DNA of 64,000 bases from Actinacidiphila yanglinensis (lineage in GTDB: Bacteria; Actinomycetota; Actinomycetes; Streptomycetales; Streptomycetaceae). A program made the translations under genes and the position numbers. Position 1 is the stretch's first letter, and each line of letters begins with the position of its first letter. Below, in pieces: positions 26,555 to 35,070 of this stretch. The notes beneath the pieces were generated by a model that had not been told where the DNA came from, ran no database searches, and saw only the letters and a program-made list of their open reading frames with translations. Location: contig NZ_FNVU01000001.1 in NCBI RefSeq assembly GCF_900107965.1, forward strand, positions 186,001 to 250,000, written 5' to 3'.

Positions 26555-26731
26555 TAGTGTCGACCTCAGTTGCAGTTGTGGTTTCCCAGATCTCCAGCGC
26601 CCCGTCGATTCCATTCGGCCGCGGGAAGCATTTTTTTTATTCCCGGTCATCTTCCGGGTGGGGCATCATCGCGGCGACCCGGTAGCCGTGGATTGCGGTC
26701 GCTGGCGTACTGCCCCCAGAGGAGACACGAC
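26555..26731 (+). promoter_or_regulatory. Promoter and long structured leader of the cold-shock gene
   Basis: A -10-like TAGTGT (26555-26560) would start a ~165-base leader. It holds two mutually exclusive hairpins: CGGGAA/TTCCCG (26622-26627 with 26640-26645), which exposes eight U residues in its loop, and CCCGG/CCGGG (26642-26646 with 26654-26658), which uses the same bases. Cold-shock proteins bind U-rich single strands, so autoregulation or temperature sensing is plausible. The ribosome-binding site AGAGGAG is at 26718. Confidence 0.5.
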
Positions 26732-26947
26732 GTGGCGTCCGGCACTGTGAAGTGGTTCAACGCAGCCAGGGGATTCGGTTTCATCGAACAGGATGACGGC
26801 GGCGCCGATGTGTTCGCCCACTTCTCGAACATCGCCGCCGAGGGACTCCGTGAGCTGCTCGAAGGGCAGAAGGTCACCTTCGACGTCGCGTCGAGCCCGA
26901 AGGGCGCGATGGCCGAGAATATCGTCCCGTCTGACGCTGAGGCGTAA
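26732..26947 (+). CDS. Cold-shock protein (CspA family)
   Basis: A 71-residue single OB-fold protein. RNP1 is GFGFIEQ and RNP2 is DVFAHFS; it starts [17 protein letters not shown], lacking only the usual K-G in the loop (NAARG instead of NAEKG). It binds single-stranded RNA or DNA and acts as an RNA chaperone. GTG 26732 follows AGAGGAGAC. A long structured leader precedes it and a DEAD-box helicase follows, so the pair could melt RNA structure together at low temperature or in stress. Confidence 0.95.
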   Translation: MASGTVKWFNAARGFGFIEQDDGGADVFAHFSNIAAEGLRELLEGQKVTFDVASSPKGAMAENIVPSDAEA

Positions 26948-27255
26948 TTAACTCGTTGCCGGAGCCGTGTCTCTCGGGGCGTTCGCCGTCCTGGCTACGG
27001 GAAATTCCTGAGATTTTTCCTGTGTGCCGCGCGCCCTCGACCGCGCTTCGGGTGTAAATGAATCTCCGGGCTTCGCGTTTCGGCGACGCCTTCTTCAGCA
27101 GGCCATCACACGACTCGTTCCGTCTCGGTGCCTCATCCGGCGCCGCCGGATCCGCTCCTGCATTCAATTCGGCCCGTTTCTGCGATTCATTGCCGCGTTC
27201 TTTCGCTGCGATAATTCCTTGATGCGTGCCGTGCCGTATCAAGGAAGGATTTCAT
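26948..27255 (+). promoter_or_regulatory. 308-base leader of the DEAD-box helicase gene
   Basis: No gene is seen. The stretch is distinctly less GC-rich and T-richer than its surroundings, with runs such as GATTTTTCCTG and CGTTCTTTCGCTGCGATAATTCC. It ends in a strong AAGGAAGGA ribosome-binding site (27241-27249). A long leader is typical for cold-inducible helicase genes. Confidence 0.45.
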
Positions 27256-28758
27256 TTGAACTCCACGCGTACGAACAGCCGCACCTCACGCAGCCGCGCC
27301 GCCGAGCCCGCTTTCGGCCCCGGTGCCGGATCCGGGCGGGGCCGACGCTTCGGCTCGCCTGTCCCGAGCCGTTCCACCAGGCCGAGCCGTCCGGGCGGGC
27401 GGCGGCCCGCAGCGGTCTCGGGTGAATTCGCCCCGCCGAGGACGACTACGCCGGCGCTGCCCGCTGTCGAGACGTTCGCCGCGCTGGACATGCCCGCGCC
27501 GCTGTTGGCCGCGCTCGCCGTACAAGGTGTGAGTGTCCCGTTCCCGATCCAGGGCGCGACCCTGCCGAACACCCTCGCGGGCCGGGACGTCCTCGGCCGG
27601 GGGCGCACCGGCTCCGGCAAGACCCTCGCCTTCGGTCTGGCCCTGCTGGCCCGTACCGCCGGGCAGCGCGCCGAGCCCCGTCAGCCGCTGGCCCTGATCC
27701 TCGTGCCGACACGTGAACTGGCACAGCAGGTGACGGACGCGCTCACCCCCTACGCCCGGTCGGTGAGGCTGCGCCTGGCCGCCGTCGTCGGTGGAATGCC
27801 GATCGGCAGGCAGAGCAGTGCGCTGCGCGGTGGCACGGAAGTCGTCGTCGCGACGCCGGGCCGCCTCAAGGACCTCATCGACCGGGGTGACTGCCGCCTC
27901 GACCAGGTCGCGATCACCGTACTGGACGAGGCCGACCAGATGGCCGACATGGGCTTCATGCCCCAGGTCACCGCACTCCTGGACCAGGTCCGGCCCGAGG
28001 GCCAGCGGATGCTCTTCTCCGCGACCCTCGACCGCAACGTCGACCTCCTGGTCCGCCGCTACCTCACCGACCCGGTCGTTCACTCCGTCGACCCGTCCGC
28101 AGGCGCGGTCACGACGATGGAACACCACGTCCTGCACGTCCACGGAACCGACAAGCACCGTACGACCACCGAGATCGCGGCGCGCAACGGTCGGGTGATC
28201 ATGTTCCTGGACACCAAGCACGCCGTCGACCTGCTGACGCAGAACCTGCTGAACAGCGGGGTGAGAGCTGCCGCCCTGCACGGCGGGAAGTCGCAACCGC
28301 AACGCACCCGCACCCTGGCGCAGTTCAAAACTGGACACGTCACCGTTCTCGTGGCCACGAACGTCGCCGCGCGCGGCATCCACGTCGACGACCTCGATCT
28401 CGTCGTCAACGTCGACCCGCCCACCGACCACAAGGACTACCTCCACCGTGGCGGCCGCACCGCGCGGGCCGGCGAGTCCGGCAGCGTTGTCACCCTGGTC
28501 ACCCCCAACCAGCGCCGCGCCATGGCCCGTCTCTTGACAGCCGCCGGCGTCGTCGCCCAGACCACGCAGGTCCGCTCCGGCGAGGAGGCACTCAGCCGGA
28601 TCACCGGTGCTCAGGCACCCTCAGGTGTTCCCGTCACGATCACCGCGCCCCCAGCCGAGCGCCGCAAGCGCGGTCCGGCCTCCCGCGGTCGGCGCGGCCC
28701 CGCCATGGCAGCCCGACGCAGGACCGTCCGAATGCCCTCCCTCAACGCGGCAGCCTGA
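27256..28758 (+). CDS. DEAD-box ATP-dependent RNA helicase
   Basis: A ~500-residue RNA helicase. Motifs in order: Q-motif region FPIQGATLPN, motif I GRTGSGKT, Ia VPTRELAQQ, Ib TPGRL, II LDEAD, III SAT, IV-V region VATNVAARGI, VI HRGGRTARAG. The first ~65 residues are basic and Ser/Arg-rich and the last ~60 are Arg-rich, as in cold-shock helicases. TTG 27256 was chosen because it follows AAGGAAGGA by six bases; the longer ORF start has no ribosome-binding site. It follows the cold-shock gene in the same direction. Confidence 0.93.
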   Translation: MNSTRTNSRTSRSRAAEPAFGPGAGSGRGRRFGSPVPSRSTRPSRPGGRRPAAVSGEFAPPRTTTPALPAVETFAALDMPAPLLAALAVQGVSVPFPIQGATLPNTLAGRDVLGRGRTGSGKTLAFGLALLARTAGQRAEPRQPLALILVPTRELAQQVTDALTPYARSVRLRLAAVVGGMPIGRQSSALRGGTEVVVATPGRLKDLIDRGDCRLDQVAITVLDEADQMADMGFMPQVTALLDQVRPEGQRMLFSATLDRNVDLLVRRYLTDPVVHSVDPSAGAVTTMEHHVLHVHGTDKHRTTTEIAARNGRVIMFLDTKHAVDLLTQNLLNSGVRAAALHGGKSQPQRTRTLAQFKTGHVTVLVATNVAARGIHVDDLDLVVNVDPPTDHKDYLHRGGRTARAGESGSVVTLVTPNQRRAMARLLTAAGVVAQTTQVRSGEEALSRITGAQAPSGVPVTITAPPAERRKRGPASRGRRGPAMAARRRTVRMPSLNAAA

Positions 28759-28999
28759 AACCTCGAAAGCGGCGGACCCCTTCGCCGGTTCGATGCCGTA
28801 GATGTCGCCTTCTCGGTAGCGGCTTCAAAAACAGCCCGGCCCTCTGGGAGAGCGTCGGAGTGAATAAGCAGCTACGCACGCGGGTACGCGCTGGCACCGC
28901 CGCACACTGCCGGGGCGCCGCCCTCAAGAGCGACGCGAGCAAGGCTCCGCTGGCCGTGGGTGCGTTCGTGGCCGGCGAGTACCGCTCACACCTCGAACG

Positions 29000-29266
29000 A
29001 TGGCGCGCGCCCCGTTGCCGTCGGCAGCTGCCCGAAGGCGCGAACGGCATGGCCTCCCGCCCATCCCCGAGCGGTACGCGGAACTGGTGACCCTGACGCG
29101 GTTCTGGACACCGATCAACGCGAACGGACTGTGCCGCGCCATGGCCGTGGCCGAGAACGCTCCCGCGTCCTTCGACGAGCTGTACGGCATCCCGGCACCC
29201 GCCGGGATGCCAGGTGCGGCGCTGGTCCCCGCGATCGAGCGGAAGAGGCGGACGGCAGATGCCTGA
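29000..29266 (+). CDS. Hypothetical small protein or gene remnant (88 aa)
   Basis: The last two thirds of this frame (RYAELVTLTRFWTPINANG and AENAPASFDELYGIPAPAG) show strong GC bias at third positions and read like real protein. The first 25 codons are Arg/Ala-rich and less convincing, and no ribosome-binding site precedes ATG 29000. It may be the C-terminal remnant of a longer gene that began near 28860 in another frame. Family unknown. Confidence 0.35.
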   Translation: MARAPLPSAAARRRERHGLPPIPERYAELVTLTRFWTPINANGLCRAMAVAENAPASFDELYGIPAPAGMPGAALVPAIERKRRTADA

Positions 29267-29559
29267 GCACACGGATTTCGCGCGTGTGCACGGAATGTGC
29301 ATCGCAAGTCGGCGGCGTTCGGGTCTTCGCAGGCCGGACGTCGGCCAGGTGAGGCCATGGAGTGTCCCCGGCGTACCGCCCGACTCGTCTGCCGCTCCCT
29401 CCCTTTGAGCTGGGGGTCCGCTCTGTTCAGCGGGTGCGGCCGCCTCTCCTGTGCTCCCCGGAGAGTGAGTTCAAGCCGTCCCAACTGTCCTTCGGCGTTT
29501 CAGTGTTCCTGCGCGTGCGGCGGGTGACGCCGGAGCGCTGACAGGGCAGAATCCGCAGC
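29267..29559. other. Region between the hypothetical ORF and the next gene, holding repeat B
   Basis: Nearly 300 bases. It contains the second rnpB-end repeat and a CACACGG...CCGTGTG-like inverted segment near 29270. No gene is seen. Confidence 0.4.
29367..29461. repeat. Direct repeat B: copy of the rnpB 3' end
   Basis: This segment repeats 24596-24687 in the same orientation but without the rest of rnpB. CGACTCGTCTGCCGCTCCCT is identical in both copies and corresponds to the 3' strand of RNase P helix P1 plus flank. Similarity continues to CTCCCCGG with a few changes. It marks the likely far end of a ~4.8-kb inserted or duplicated segment. Confidence 0.85.
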
Positions 29560-30303
29560 ATGCGCACGATCGACTCCATCGCCCACCTGCAGCGGGAGGG
29601 CGAACTCCTCGCGGACGCCGCCGCGGAGGCGGGCGAGCACGCCCCCGTCCCGACCTGTCCCGGCTGGTCGACCGGCGACCTGGTCCGGCACACCGGCACC
29701 TTTCACCGCTGGGCGGCCCGCATCGTGGCCGAGCGGCTGCCCGGGCCCGTACCGGAGGATCCGATGCCCGAGGGGCCGACCGGCGCCGCGCTGCTGCCCT
29801 GGTTCCGGGACGGGCACGGCGGCCTGGTCCGTACGCTGCGGGCGGCCGGGCACGAGACGGACTGCTGGACCTTTCTGCCCGCGCCGTCGCCGCTGGCGTT
29901 CTGGGCCCGGCGGCAGGCGCACGAGACGGCGGTGCACCGGGTGGACGCCGAGTCCGCGCGCGGCGGGAAGCTCACGAGCCTGGACCCGGCGTTCGCCGCC
30001 GACGGCATCGACGAGTTGCTGACCGGATTCCACGCCCGCTCGGGCAGCCGGGTGCGCGCCGAACAGCCGCGCGCCCTGCGCGTGAGGCCGACCGACGCGG
30101 ACGCGGCATGGACCGTACGGCTCTCGGCCGGCGCAGCGCCACGTACCGAGCGATCCACGGACGGCCCGGCCGACTGCGAGCTGACCGGGCCGGCACAGGA
30201 CCTCTACCTGGTGCTGTGGAACCGACTGCCCCTCGACGCCGCGACCCTCACCGGCGACGCCGCCCTCGCCGCGCTGTGGCGGGAGACCTCCGCCATCTCC
30301 TGA
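29560..30303 (+). CDS. Maleylpyruvate isomerase family mycothiol-dependent enzyme
   Basis: A 247-residue DinB-fold protein with the signature VPTCPGWSTGDLVRHTGTFH, whose His belongs to the metal site, plus FWARRQAHETAVHRVDAE and a C-terminal MDMPI-type domain. It probably uses mycothiol, but the substrate is unknown. It is the first gene outside the rnpB-repeat segment. A paralogue is at 8186. Confidence 0.85.
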   Translation: MRTIDSIAHLQREGELLADAAAEAGEHAPVPTCPGWSTGDLVRHTGTFHRWAARIVAERLPGPVPEDPMPEGPTGAALLPWFRDGHGGLVRTLRAAGHETDCWTFLPAPSPLAFWARRQAHETAVHRVDAESARGGKLTSLDPAFAADGIDELLTGFHARSGSRVRAEQPRALRVRPTDADAAWTVRLSAGAAPRTERSTDGPADCELTGPAQDLYLVLWNRLPLDAATLTGDAALAALWRETSAIS

Positions 30304-30604
30304 CGCCCCCACCCACTCCGCACTCACCATCCACGTCAGGTACCGCGCCCGCGCTTCGAACGGGATCGACCACGGTGGCATCGTGTCCGGCCGAACCGCC
30401 CGACGTCCTCCCGATTTGCGCTGGACGATCCCATGATCCGGGAGACGAAGCCGAGTTGGCGTCCTGCTCGGCGGTTGCAGCGGCCCGCAAAGGCCGTATT
30501 GACAGGTTCATGACTGTCGATGACTCTGTATTGCCGCCCCACGTCCCGCACACGGTCAAGGGCCGGCGGTTCGAGCATCCTGCACCCCCCACGAAGGAGC
30601 CAGC
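30304..30604 (+). promoter_or_regulatory. Upstream region of the G1 peptidase gene with a TTGACA box
   Basis: A 301-base gap with no gene. TTGACA at 30499-30504 is a good -35 box; a weak -10 may lie near 30522-30530. The box overlaps an inverted repeat GACAG/CTGTC (30501-30505 with 30514-30518), a possible operator. The ribosome-binding site GAAGGAG precedes ATG 30605. Confidence 0.45.
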
Positions 30605-31318
30605 ATGCGCAGATTCCTGACACGCGTCGCCACGATTGCGGCAGTGGCCACCCTTGCCGCTCCCGCAGTACCGGCCACCGCGGCGGCCGCACCAGGACTG
30701 TCCTTCCGCCCCCTGCATTACAACATCAACGGCTACAACTGGGGCGGGTACGCCGCCACGGGCAGCGGCTTCACCTCGGTCTCGGCCTCCTGGACCGAAG
30801 CGAACGCGACCTGCAACTCCACCAACGACCTCTACGCCCCCTGGGTCGGCATCGACGGGTACGGCTCGTCCACCGTGGAGCAGACCGGGGTGGCGACCGA
30901 CTGCTCCAGCGGCAGCGCCGTGCACCAGGCCTGGTACGAGATGTACCCGGCGAACCCGGTCTACCTGAGCCGCAGTTCGTACCCGGTCTCGGCGGGTGAC
31001 CACATAGCCGCCTCGGTGACCAACGCCGGCGGCAGCACGTACACCCTGAAGCTGACCGACTCCACGCGCGGCTGGACCTACACCACGAACAAGTCGCTCT
31101 CCGCCCAACGGGCCAGCGCCGAGGTCATCATCGAGTCGCCGACCGGGGCCTACCCGAACTTCGGCACCCTCAATTTCACCTCGGCCACCGTCAACGGAAG
31201 CTCCCTCGGATCCTTCGGTCCGGTCGCGCTCGACCCGTCGAACGGCGCCTACGAGGCCCGGACCGGCGCGCTCGGCTCCAGCGGCACCAGCTTCAGCGAG
31301 ACGTACCTGCGGGAGTAG
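30605..31318 (+). CDS. Secreted G1-family glutamic endopeptidase
   Basis: A 237-residue secreted protein. The signal peptide (MRRFLTRVATIAAVATLAAP) should be cut near ATAAAAP. The mature protein has the eqolisin fold features: NWGGYAATG, WVGIDGYGSSTVEQTGV carrying the catalytic Gln, and ASAEVIIESPTG carrying the catalytic Glu. G1 peptidases are best known from fungi and work at acidic pH; bacterial members exist in actinomycetes. Full length and free-standing. Confidence 0.85.
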   Translation: MRRFLTRVATIAAVATLAAPAVPATAAAAPGLSFRPLHYNINGYNWGGYAATGSGFTSVSASWTEANATCNSTNDLYAPWVGIDGYGSSTVEQTGVATDCSSGSAVHQAWYEMYPANPVYLSRSSYPVSAGDHIAASVTNAGGSTYTLKLTDSTRGWTYTTNKSLSAQRASAEVIIESPTGAYPNFGTLNFTSATVNGSSLGSFGPVALDPSNGAYEARTGALGSSGTSFSETYLRE

Positions 31319-31507
31319 CCGCACCGGCGCTGGGGCGCTCACCCGCCCCAGCGCACGCGCGCTCGCCCCACTCTGCCAAACCGGTGAACCAGGAGTGCGC
31401 CGGCGAGAGTCGGCCGGTAGGCCGGCGGGCACGGGTGAACAATGGTGGGACGGCTCGACACCCGGTCCTGGCGCGCGGAGCCACGACCGCAGAAGGCGGG
31501 ATCCCAC

Positions 31508-32107
31508 ATGGCTGTCATCTCCCGGGGATTTCACGGCAGGCGGCGTGCCGGCGGTGACAAGCTGCCGCCCGGCCAGTACGAGACCCGCGACTTCCCGGTG
31601 CTGTCCGCCGGCCCGACTCCGCGGATCGACCTGGACTCCTGGACCTTCACCGTCACCACCGAGGCCGGCGCCGCGCACGCGTGGTCGTGGCGGGAGATGA
31701 CCGCTCTTCCGTCCGAGCAGCCGGTCGTCGATCTGCACTGCGTGACCAAGTGGTCGAAGTTCGGCACCCGCTGGCGCGGCGTCTCCCTCGACCTGCTGCT
31801 GGCGGACGTGGAGTCCGCGGCGGAGTTCGCGCTCGTGCGCTCCAGGGGCGGCTACACCACGAACCTGCCGCTGGAGGACCTGCTCGACGGCAAGGCGTGG
31901 ATCGCCTTCGAGTACGAGGGCGAGGAGCTCGCGCCGCAGCACGGCGGTCCGGCCCGGCTGCTCGTACCGCACCTGTACCTGTGGAAGTCCGCGAAGTGGG
32001 TGGAGGGCATCGACCTCCTGCTGGACGACGAGCCGGGGTTCTGGGAGACCGCCGGCTACAACAACTACGGAGACCCATGGCGAGAGCAGCGGTACCAGGG
32101 CGACTAG
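31508..32107 (+). CDS. Molybdopterin-dependent sulfite-oxidase-like oxidoreductase
   Basis: A 199-residue protein consisting of the sulfite oxidase/YedY Mo-cofactor domain. VVDLHCVTKWSKFG carries the molybdenum-ligand Cys; PHLYLWKSAKWVEGI and FWETAGYNNYGDPW are the usual C-terminal signatures. No signal peptide or Tat motif is visible, so a cytoplasmic enzyme is likely. It overlaps the next gene by 31 bases, and the flavodoxin/ferredoxin-type reductase there is the likely electron partner. Confidence 0.88.
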   Translation: MAVISRGFHGRRRAGGDKLPPGQYETRDFPVLSAGPTPRIDLDSWTFTVTTEAGAAHAWSWREMTALPSEQPVVDLHCVTKWSKFGTRWRGVSLDLLLADVESAAEFALVRSRGGYTTNLPLEDLLDGKAWIAFEYEGEELAPQHGGPARLLVPHLYLWKSAKWVEGIDLLLDDEPGFWETAGYNNYGDPWREQRYQGD

Positions 32108-32832
32108 GCCAACGGCTGCGCTGGCGGGTTTCGAAGCTCGTGGAACGGCGTGCGGAGAGTGGGAGTGCGTCCACCCTGTCCTTCGAGGTGCCGGGGTGGC
32201 CGGGACATCTGGCCGGGCAGCATGTGGACGTGCGGCTGACGGCGGAGGACGGCTACAGCACCCAGCGCAGCTACTCGATCGCCTCCGCCGCCGACGGTGA
32301 GACCGTCGAGCTGACCGTGCAGCGCGTGACCGACGGTGAGGTCTCCCCGTACCTCGTCGAGGAGCTCGCCGGCGGCGACGTGATCGAGCTGCGCGGGCCG
32401 GTGGGCGGCTACTTCGTCTGGCGAACCGAGCGGACCGAGCCGGTGGTCCTGGTGGCCGGTGGTTCCGGGCTCGTCCCGCTGATGGCGATGATCCGCGCCC
32501 GGCGCGCGGCGGGAAGCCGCGTCCCCTTCCGTCTCCTCTACTCCGTGCGGACACCGGACGACCGGCTCTACCGTTCCGAACTGGAGCGCGGCGACCCGGG
32601 CTTGGACGTCACCTACCTCTACACCCGCACCGCGCCCGAGGGCTTCCGCCGTTCCCCCGGGCGGCTCGGGGCCAGGGACGCCACCGAGTGGGGCTGGCCG
32701 CCGGAGCTCGAGCCGACGGTCTACATCTGCGGCCCCACCGCGTTCGTCGAGCACGCCGCCGACCTGTTCGTCGAACTCGGGCACCCGGCTGAACGCATCC
32801 TCACCGAACGCTTCGGCCCGACAGGAAGCTGA
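32077..32832 (+). CDS. FAD-binding ferredoxin/flavodoxin reductase-type oxidoreductase
   Basis: A 251-residue reductase with an FAD domain (RSYSIASA is the flavin-binding RxYS motif) and an NAD(P) domain (VVLVAGGSGLVPLMAMI, YICGPTAFVEH). There is no plant-type 2Fe-2S domain. ATG 32077 lies inside the end of the Mo-enzyme gene with GGAG just before it, so the two are translationally coupled. It probably moves electrons between NAD(P)H and the Mo-cofactor enzyme. Confidence 0.88.
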   Translation: MARAAVPGRLGQRLRWRVSKLVERRAESGSASTLSFEVPGWPGHLAGQHVDVRLTAEDGYSTQRSYSIASAADGETVELTVQRVTDGEVSPYLVEELAGGDVIELRGPVGGYFVWRTERTEPVVLVAGGSGLVPLMAMIRARRAAGSRVPFRLLYSVRTPDDRLYRSELERGDPGLDVTYLYTRTAPEGFRRSPGRLGARDATEWGWPPELEPTVYICGPTAFVEHAADLFVELGHPAERILTERFGPTGS

Positions 32833-32833
32833 C

Positions 32834-33133
32834 ATGAACGCTCCTTCTTCTCCGGCGTCGCCCGCACCGGACGACTACCAGGACGGCAACGCCCTGGCCG
32901 GGCCGCTCGCCGAGGTCTTCGCCGTGGACGTGACGGCTGCCGTGGGCACGTGCGCGGGGTGCCGCAGGAACGGCCCGCTCGCGCGGCTGCGCCTGTACGG
33001 CCACGCTCCGGGCCTGGTGGCACGCTGCCCCGATTGCGGGCAGGTCATGATGCGGCTGGTCCGAAGCCCCACCGAGGCATGGCTCGACCTCCACGGCACC
33101 CTGAGCCTGCGGATCGCCCTCCCCGAGGTCTGA
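32834..33133 (+). CDS. DUF6510 zinc-ribbon protein
   Basis: A 99-residue protein with two CxxC knuckles (CAGCRRNG and CPDCGQVM) and the family stretch DGNALAGPLAEVFAVDVTAA. It is the third gene of the Mo-oxidoreductase/reductase operon, starting one base after the reductase stop. The family is regularly found in this context; it may be a small electron-transfer or assembly partner, but this is not established. Confidence 0.85.
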   Translation: MNAPSSPASPAPDDYQDGNALAGPLAEVFAVDVTAAVGTCAGCRRNGPLARLRLYGHAPGLVARCPDCGQVMMRLVRSPTEAWLDLHGTLSLRIALPEV

Positions 33134-33194
33134 ACCGGGGGGACGGGGCGATATCGGATCGCGTGAGACGCTCACGGACTGCCAGCCTGATCCC

Positions 33195-33749
33195 ATGGAT
33201 CACGTGGAGGTACTGCTCATCGGGGGACGGGCCGGTGTCGGCAAGACGTCGGTCGGGTGGGAGGTTTCGGCTCGACTCCGTGCCGCGGCTGTCTCGCATG
33301 CCGTCATCGAGGGTGACTTCATGGGCCAGGTCCATCCCGCGCCGACCGGGGACCCTGACCGGTCGGGGATCACCGAGAGCAACCTGACGGCCGTGTGGGC
33401 GAACTACGCACGGCGCGGCTACCGCCGGCTGATCTGTACCAACACCGCGAGCGTGCTGCCCGAGGCGACGGGGATGTTCGAGCGTGCCATGGGTCCCGGC
33501 GTGCGGATCGTACGGGTGCTGCTCACCGCGTCGGACGCCACCACCCGCGAGCGCCTGGTGGGCCGGGAACTCGGCTCGGAGTTGGAGCGGGAGTGGGAAG
33601 GGAGCGTCCGCAAGGCGCGGATCCTGGACGAGCGGGTCTCCGCGCAAGCCGTGCGGGTGGCGACGGACGGGCGGCCGGTGGTGGACATCGCACGCGAGGT
33701 GCTGGCGGCCACGGGTTGGGCGGAGCCGGGCGCCGCTCATGGATCCTGA
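33195..33749 (+). CDS. P-loop kinase-like protein
   Basis: A 184-residue protein with Walker A GGRAGVGKTS and an acidic VIEGDFMG strand end, similar to adenylylsulfate/gluconate kinase-type P-loop folds. RRLICTNTASVLPEA and RVLLTASDATTRERL follow the fold of nucleoside- or small-molecule kinases. The substrate cannot be told. It stands between the Mo-enzyme operon and two leftward DinB genes. Confidence 0.75.
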   Translation: MDHVEVLLIGGRAGVGKTSVGWEVSARLRAAAVSHAVIEGDFMGQVHPAPTGDPDRSGITESNLTAVWANYARRGYRRLICTNTASVLPEATGMFERAMGPGVRIVRVLLTASDATTRERLVGRELGSELEREWEGSVRKARILDERVSAQAVRVATDGRPVVDIAREVLAATGWAEPGAAHGS

Positions 33750-33777
33750 ACCGTACGTGATCCTGTGCGGCGGTCGG

Positions 33778-34314
33778 CTACTCGCCGGTGGCGCCGTCGA
33801 TGGCCTCCCGGAGGAGGTCCGCATGCCCGACGTGGCGGGCGTACTCCTCGATCACGTGCTCGAGGACGAACCGCACGTCGGTGGCACCGAATTCCGGGTT
33901 CGGCACGATGCGCGCGGGGTCGGAGGTCACCTTCGCGAACACCTGCCGTGACTCGTCGCACGCCTTCAGGTAGTCCTGATAAACGTCCCCGGCCGGCGTG
34001 GCGTCCGACTCGTCGTACCACTCGCCACCGTCGGCGGTGACGGAGGTCCGGTAGGGGAAGAAGTGAGGCGTCGTGCCGGCCAACGTCCGCTGGAACCAGG
34101 CCCGCTCGACGCCCTGCAGGTGGCGCATGAGCCCCAGCAGGGTCAACGCCGACGAGCGCAGGGGCCGCAGCCGCAGTTGTGCGTCCGAGAGGCCCTCGCA
34201 CTTCCACAGGAAGGTTGCGCGGTGGTAGTCGAGGTTCGAGGCGATCACCTGGAGCCACGGGCCTGATACCGCGCGCTCGGGCCGGACGATCCTCTGGACC
34301 ACGATGTCGCTCAT
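33778..34314 (-). CDS. DinB family protein (DUF664)
   Basis: A 178-residue four-helix DinB-fold protein. The metal-site His residues lie in LLGLMRHLQGVERAWF and in EEYARHVGHADLLRE. ATG 34314 follows GGAGACCTCAGC. Members are probable metal-dependent thiol enzymes, often mycothiol-linked in actinomycetes. It is followed upstream by a second DinB gene in the same direction. Confidence 0.85.
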   Translation of the reverse strand: MSDIVVQRIVRPERAVSGPWLQVIASNLDYHRATFLWKCEGLSDAQLRLRPLRSSALTLLGLMRHLQGVERAWFQRTLAGTTPHFFPYRTSVTADGGEWYDESDATPAGDVYQDYLKACDESRQVFAKVTSDPARIVPNPEFGATDVRFVLEHVIEEYARHVGHADLLREAIDGATGE

Positions 34315-34410
34315 GCTGAGGTCTCCTGACCGGTCATCAAGCCTGGTCGTATCGATGCGAGTCACGCCGCTGTCCGAGCACAACCCCGGAGAACCCGTAC
34401 GGTCACCGCG

Positions 34411-34920
34411 TCACCCGGCGTAGGGGCTGCCGCCGAGCCAGGTGGTGCCGTCGATCAGTTCGCGTGCCGCGTCCAAGTGACCGCTGTGGCAGGCGACTTC
34501 GGTGAGCACGTGGATCAGGATGTGGCGTACGTCGGGCAGTCGCCAGGTCGGCCAGAGCTCAACGGGCCATACGGCGGGCTCCTGTTCAGGCGCGGCGGTG
34601 GCGAGGACGGCGTCCGCGCGTGCGACGGCCGCCCGGTAGCCGGCGAGGACCGCCGGGGCGCTCATCCCCTCGGGTACGGACCAGTGCGCCTCCGAGCCCG
34701 CCGTGAGCTGCCCCGCCACATCGGGCGCGCCCGCGATCACCCCGGCGAACCAGAAGAGTTCGACATCAAGGGTGAGGTGGCGCAGCAAAGCCAGGCAGCT
34801 CCAGCCGCTGGGCAGCACCGGCCGGCGCAGGTCCTCCTCCGAGAGCCCGTCGAGGATCCCGAGGACATGCTTGCGCTGGCTGTCCAAGGCGCCCTTCAGG
34901 GCGTCGAGTTCGGCGTTCAC
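34411..34920 (-). CDS. DinB family protein (DUF664)
   Basis: A second DinB-fold protein of ~169 residues. Metal-site motifs are CLALLRHLTLDVELFWF and HVLTEVACHSGHLDAARE. The GTG at 34920 puts the start right before the family N-terminus NAELDALKGALDSQ, but no clear ribosome-binding site is seen; a longer 199-residue version from 35010 is possible. It is only ~30% alike by eye to its neighbour, so it is an old duplicate or an independent acquisition. Confidence 0.82.
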   Translation of the reverse strand: MNAELDALKGALDSQRKHVLGILDGLSEEDLRRPVLPSGWSCLALLRHLTLDVELFWFAGVIAGAPDVAGQLTAGSEAHWSVPEGMSAPAVLAGYRAAVARADAVLATAAPEQEPAVWPVELWPTWRLPDVRHILIHVLTEVACHSGHLDAARELIDGTTWLGGSPYAG

Positions 34921-35070
34921 CGAGCGACGCGCGGTGCGACGAGGCGTTTCACGGTGTCCCCCATCTGCGTCTGCCACCAGGCGCGTCCGCTCTCTGCTTC
35001 CGCGAGGCATCCGCGCGTTCGTCCTCCGCGACGCTACACCGGGGGTACGACAGCGCTGTCCGGCGTGACG

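Noticed and set aside
28780..28815. tRNA-like GGTTCGATGCC segment after the helicase gene
   Set aside because: No acceptor or anticodon stem can be formed around it.
24688..29366. Integrase or transposase for the rnpB-repeat segment
   Set aside because: No tyrosine or serine recombinase or DDE motif was seen on either strand, so mobility is inferred from the repeats alone.
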